From Bosea sp. AS-1 (GTDB lineage: Bacteria > Pseudomonadota > Alphaproteobacteria > Rhizobiales > Beijerinckiaceae), in the NCBI RefSeq assembly GCF_002220095.1, contig NZ_CP022372.1, positions 902,501-966,500 of the forward strand: DNA of 64,000 nucleotides, given 5' to 3'. The notes beneath the pieces are model-generated. The model saw only the letters and a program-made list of their open reading frames with translations. It did not search any database and was not told the DNA's origin. A program made the position numbers and the translations under genes. Of the stretch, positions 62,409 to 64,000 are shown one piece after another; the stretch's first letter is position 1, and each line of letters opens with the position of its first letter.

Positions 62409-63350
62409 TCAATGCCGGATGCGCGGGTCGATAAGCGAATAGGAGAGATCGACCGCGAGGTTGATCAGCACGTAGATACCCGAGAAGACCAGGATCACGC
62501 CCTGGATGATCGGATAGTCGCGCTTCGAGATCGCATCGACGACGAGGCGGCCGACGCCGGGAATGTTGAAGACGGTCTCGGTGATGACGACGCCGCCGAT
62601 CAGCAGCGCCACGCCGATGCCGATCACCGTGATGATCGGCACCCCGGCGTTCTTCAATGCGTGTTTCATCAGCATGGTGCGCGCCGAAACGCCCTTGGCG
62701 TTGGCTGTGCGGATATAATCCTCTTCCAGCACCTCCTGCATCGAGGCGCGGGTCATGCGCGCGATCAGTGCGATATAGGCGAGACCCAGCGTTACCGTCG
62801 GCAGCACGAGGTGGAGGAACCATGGGCCGATGCCGTCCAGGATCGGTCGATAGCCCTGCACAGGCAGCCAGCGCAGTTCGATCGCGAAGATATAGATCAG
62901 CCCGTAGCCGACGACGAAGGCCGGCATCGAGAAGCCGAGCACCGAAAACCCCATCAAGAGCCGGTCGATCGGACGGCCTGCCTTCCAGGCGGCCAGCACG
63001 CCCAGCGTGACGGCGATGGTGACGGCAAAGAGCATCGTCAGCACGGCGAGAGACAAAGTCGGCTCAAGGCGCTGCAGGATCAGCGTCGAAACTGGTGTGC
63101 TGGAGAAGATCGAAACGCCGAGGTCGCCCTGGACGACGCGCAGCGCCCAGCGTCCGAACTGGACGAGCAGGGGATCGTCGAGCCCGAGCCTCTGGCGAAT
63201 GGCGAGGATCTGCTGCGGCGTGGCGTAGTCCCCCGCGATGATGGCGGCCGGATCGCCCGCCGAGAAATGCAGCAGCAGGAAGACGAAGATGCCGACCAGC
63301 GTCATCACCAGAATGGTCGATGCCAGACGTTGTGCGAGGTAGCTCAGCAT
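62409..63350 (-). CDS. Peptide/nickel-type ABC transporter permease (DppB-like)
   Basis: About 313 residues from ATG 63350 (MLSYLAQRLASTILVM), GGAGG 11 bases upstream; the frame is open 29 codons further without support. Six membrane helices, FLLLHFSAGDPAAIIAGDYA after the first helix, LGLDDPLLVQFGRWAL and the coupling region YIRTANAKGVSARTMLMKHA are the family landmarks. Pairs with the DppC-like gene downstream and the binding protein upstream. Confidence 0.94.
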   Translation of the reverse strand: MLSYLAQRLASTILVMTLVGIFVFLLLHFSAGDPAAIIAGDYATPQQILAIRQRLGLDDPLLVQFGRWALRVVQGDLGVSIFSSTPVSTLILQRLEPTLSLAVLTMLFAVTIAVTLGVLAAWKAGRPIDRLLMGFSVLGFSMPAFVVGYGLIYIFAIELRWLPVQGYRPILDGIGPWFLHLVLPTVTLGLAYIALIARMTRASMQEVLEEDYIRTANAKGVSARTMLMKHALKNAGVPIITVIGIGVALLIGGVVITETVFNIPGVGRLVVDAISKRDYPIIQGVILVFSGIYVLINLAVDLSYSLIDPRIRH

Positions 63351-63540
63351 GGTCCCGTCGTCCTCCTTCGACTGGGTCGTTGCGGGCACCGGCGGCCATC
63401 GGCCGATGGGTGGATGCAGCGCGGGGCGGATAGCCATCGTCGGGGTTGCTGCCGCGCGATCGCCTTCGCAAGACGACGCAGAGAGCCGGGGCCCGCCTGG
63501 CGCGGGTCCCGGTTGTCGGGCGCAGGGCGCGACGAGGCTT

Positions 63541-64000
63541 TCAGCCCTTCTTCACGTTCCAGAACGGAATCAGCTCGGGCATGCCGATCAGGCCCGTGAG
63601 GTTGCGTAGGGCGGCCGGCTGGAACCATTGGCCAAAATACATGTGCGGCACGAAATCCCAGGCATTCTGCTGGATGTCGCGGGCGATCTGCTTGCGTTCG
63701 GCGTCCGTCTGGGCCGCGGCCCATTTGTCGCGCAGCTGTTCGTGCAGTTCGTTGCTTGGCCAGCCGAACCAGCCTTTCTCGCCATTGGCGGCGTGGCCGC
63801 TGAGCGAGACGGGGTTGCCGAAGGCGTTGACGGAACCGGAGGTGAAGAAGACGTTCCAGCCACCCTGGTCCGGTGGGGACTTCACGGCGCGGCGCGTGAC
63901 GACAGCGCCCCAATCGGAGGCCTGCAGCGAGACGTTGAAGCCGGCCTGGCGCATCCATTGCGCGACCAGGTTGGCGGCATTGTTCATGTAGGCGATGTTG
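63541..64000 (-). CDS. Peptide-type ABC transporter substrate-binding protein, N-terminal part outside window
   Basis: About 153 C-terminal residues of a family 5 extracellular solute-binding protein: AQWMRQAGFNVSLQASDWGA, GGWNVFFTSG, LRDKWAAAQTDAERKQIARD and PHMYFGQWFQPAALRNL. The reading frame runs on past position 64000. It precedes the two permease genes with a 190-bp gap. The usual Dpp/Opp ligands (short peptides, nickel, glutathione) cannot be separated here. Confidence 0.9.
   Translation of the reverse strand, partial: NIAYMNNAANLVAQWMRQAGFNVSLQASDWGAVVTRRAVKSPPDQGGWNVFFTSGSVNAFGNPVSLSGHAANGEKGWFGWPSNELHEQLRDKWAAAQTDAERKQIARDIQQNAWDFVPHMYFGQWFQPAALRNLTGLIGMPELIPFWNVKKG

Noticed and set aside
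61797..63599. 600-residue plus-strand frame
   Set aside because: Antisense to the DppB/DppC genes, Asp/Arg/Gln-rich shadow.

Overview
The window is chromosomal DNA of a high-GC alphaproteobacterium, most likely of the order Hyphomicrobiales. This rests on general character: high GC, an Omp25/Omp31-type outer membrane protein, a DUF1134 (EipA-type) periplasmic protein, a fused PntA, an ExpG-like MarR regulator and dense ATGA-overlapping operons. A Bosea- or Methylobacterium-like organism would fit, but the genus cannot be fixed from sequence reading alone. I saw no rRNA or tRNA gene, insertion sequence, phage gene or CRISPR array.

Layout. (1) 1-5.5 kb: a minus-strand sugar ABC importer (binding protein cut by the window edge, permease, double ATPase) headed by a ROK regulator, and a divergent sugar isomerase/epimerase-like TIM barrel with an inverted repeat between them. 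(2) 5.7-10.1 kb: an outer membrane beta-barrel, a convergent OmpR-type regulator and histidine kinase, EipA, and a DUF374 acyltransferase-like protein. (3) 10.2-13.3 kb: pntA-pntB transhydrogenase with a strong 3' hairpin. (4) 13.3-24.2 kb: a structured intergenic region, then a one-direction run of overlapping genes: HAD phosphatase, class III aminotransferase, arginase-like enzyme, small ArnE/ArnF-like membrane protein, alpha/beta hydrolase, FemAB/GNAT-like transferase, second small membrane protein, DUF2147 protein. An NtrB/NtrC-like two-component system and a MipA/OmpV outer membrane protein follow. I read this as a possible undescribed cell-envelope modification system.

(5) 24.2-44.3 kb: an exopolysaccharide and secretion locus whose order (glycosyltransferase, MarR regulator, type I secretion ABC protein and adaptor, short RTX calcium-binding protein, then a long glycosyltransferase operon) resembles the galactoglucan (exp/wg, EPS II) locus of Sinorhizobium meliloti. 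It includes two polysaccharide pyruvyl transferase homologues, a GSCFA protein and a secreted beta-propeller-like protein. A shared 13-bp element lies upstream of both the secretion genes and the RTX gene. (6) 44.4-49.4 kb: a FecBCD-type metal-chelate importer with an attached methyltransferase, and an ornithine cyclodeaminase family enzyme. (7) 49.5-57.6 kb: a two-partner secretion pair (TpsB, TpsA) followed by a caspase-fold/Sel1 protein on the same strand. (8) 57.6-64 kb: a long intergenic region with an 11-bp-arm palindrome, a D-cysteine desulfhydrase, a ClC channel with divergent MarR regulator and operator-like palindrome, and part of a dipeptide-type ABC importer running off the right edge.

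Taken together the window is rich in envelope and secretion functions: two secretion systems (type I and type V), a polysaccharide locus, a putative envelope modification operon, several outer membrane proteins and two two-component systems.
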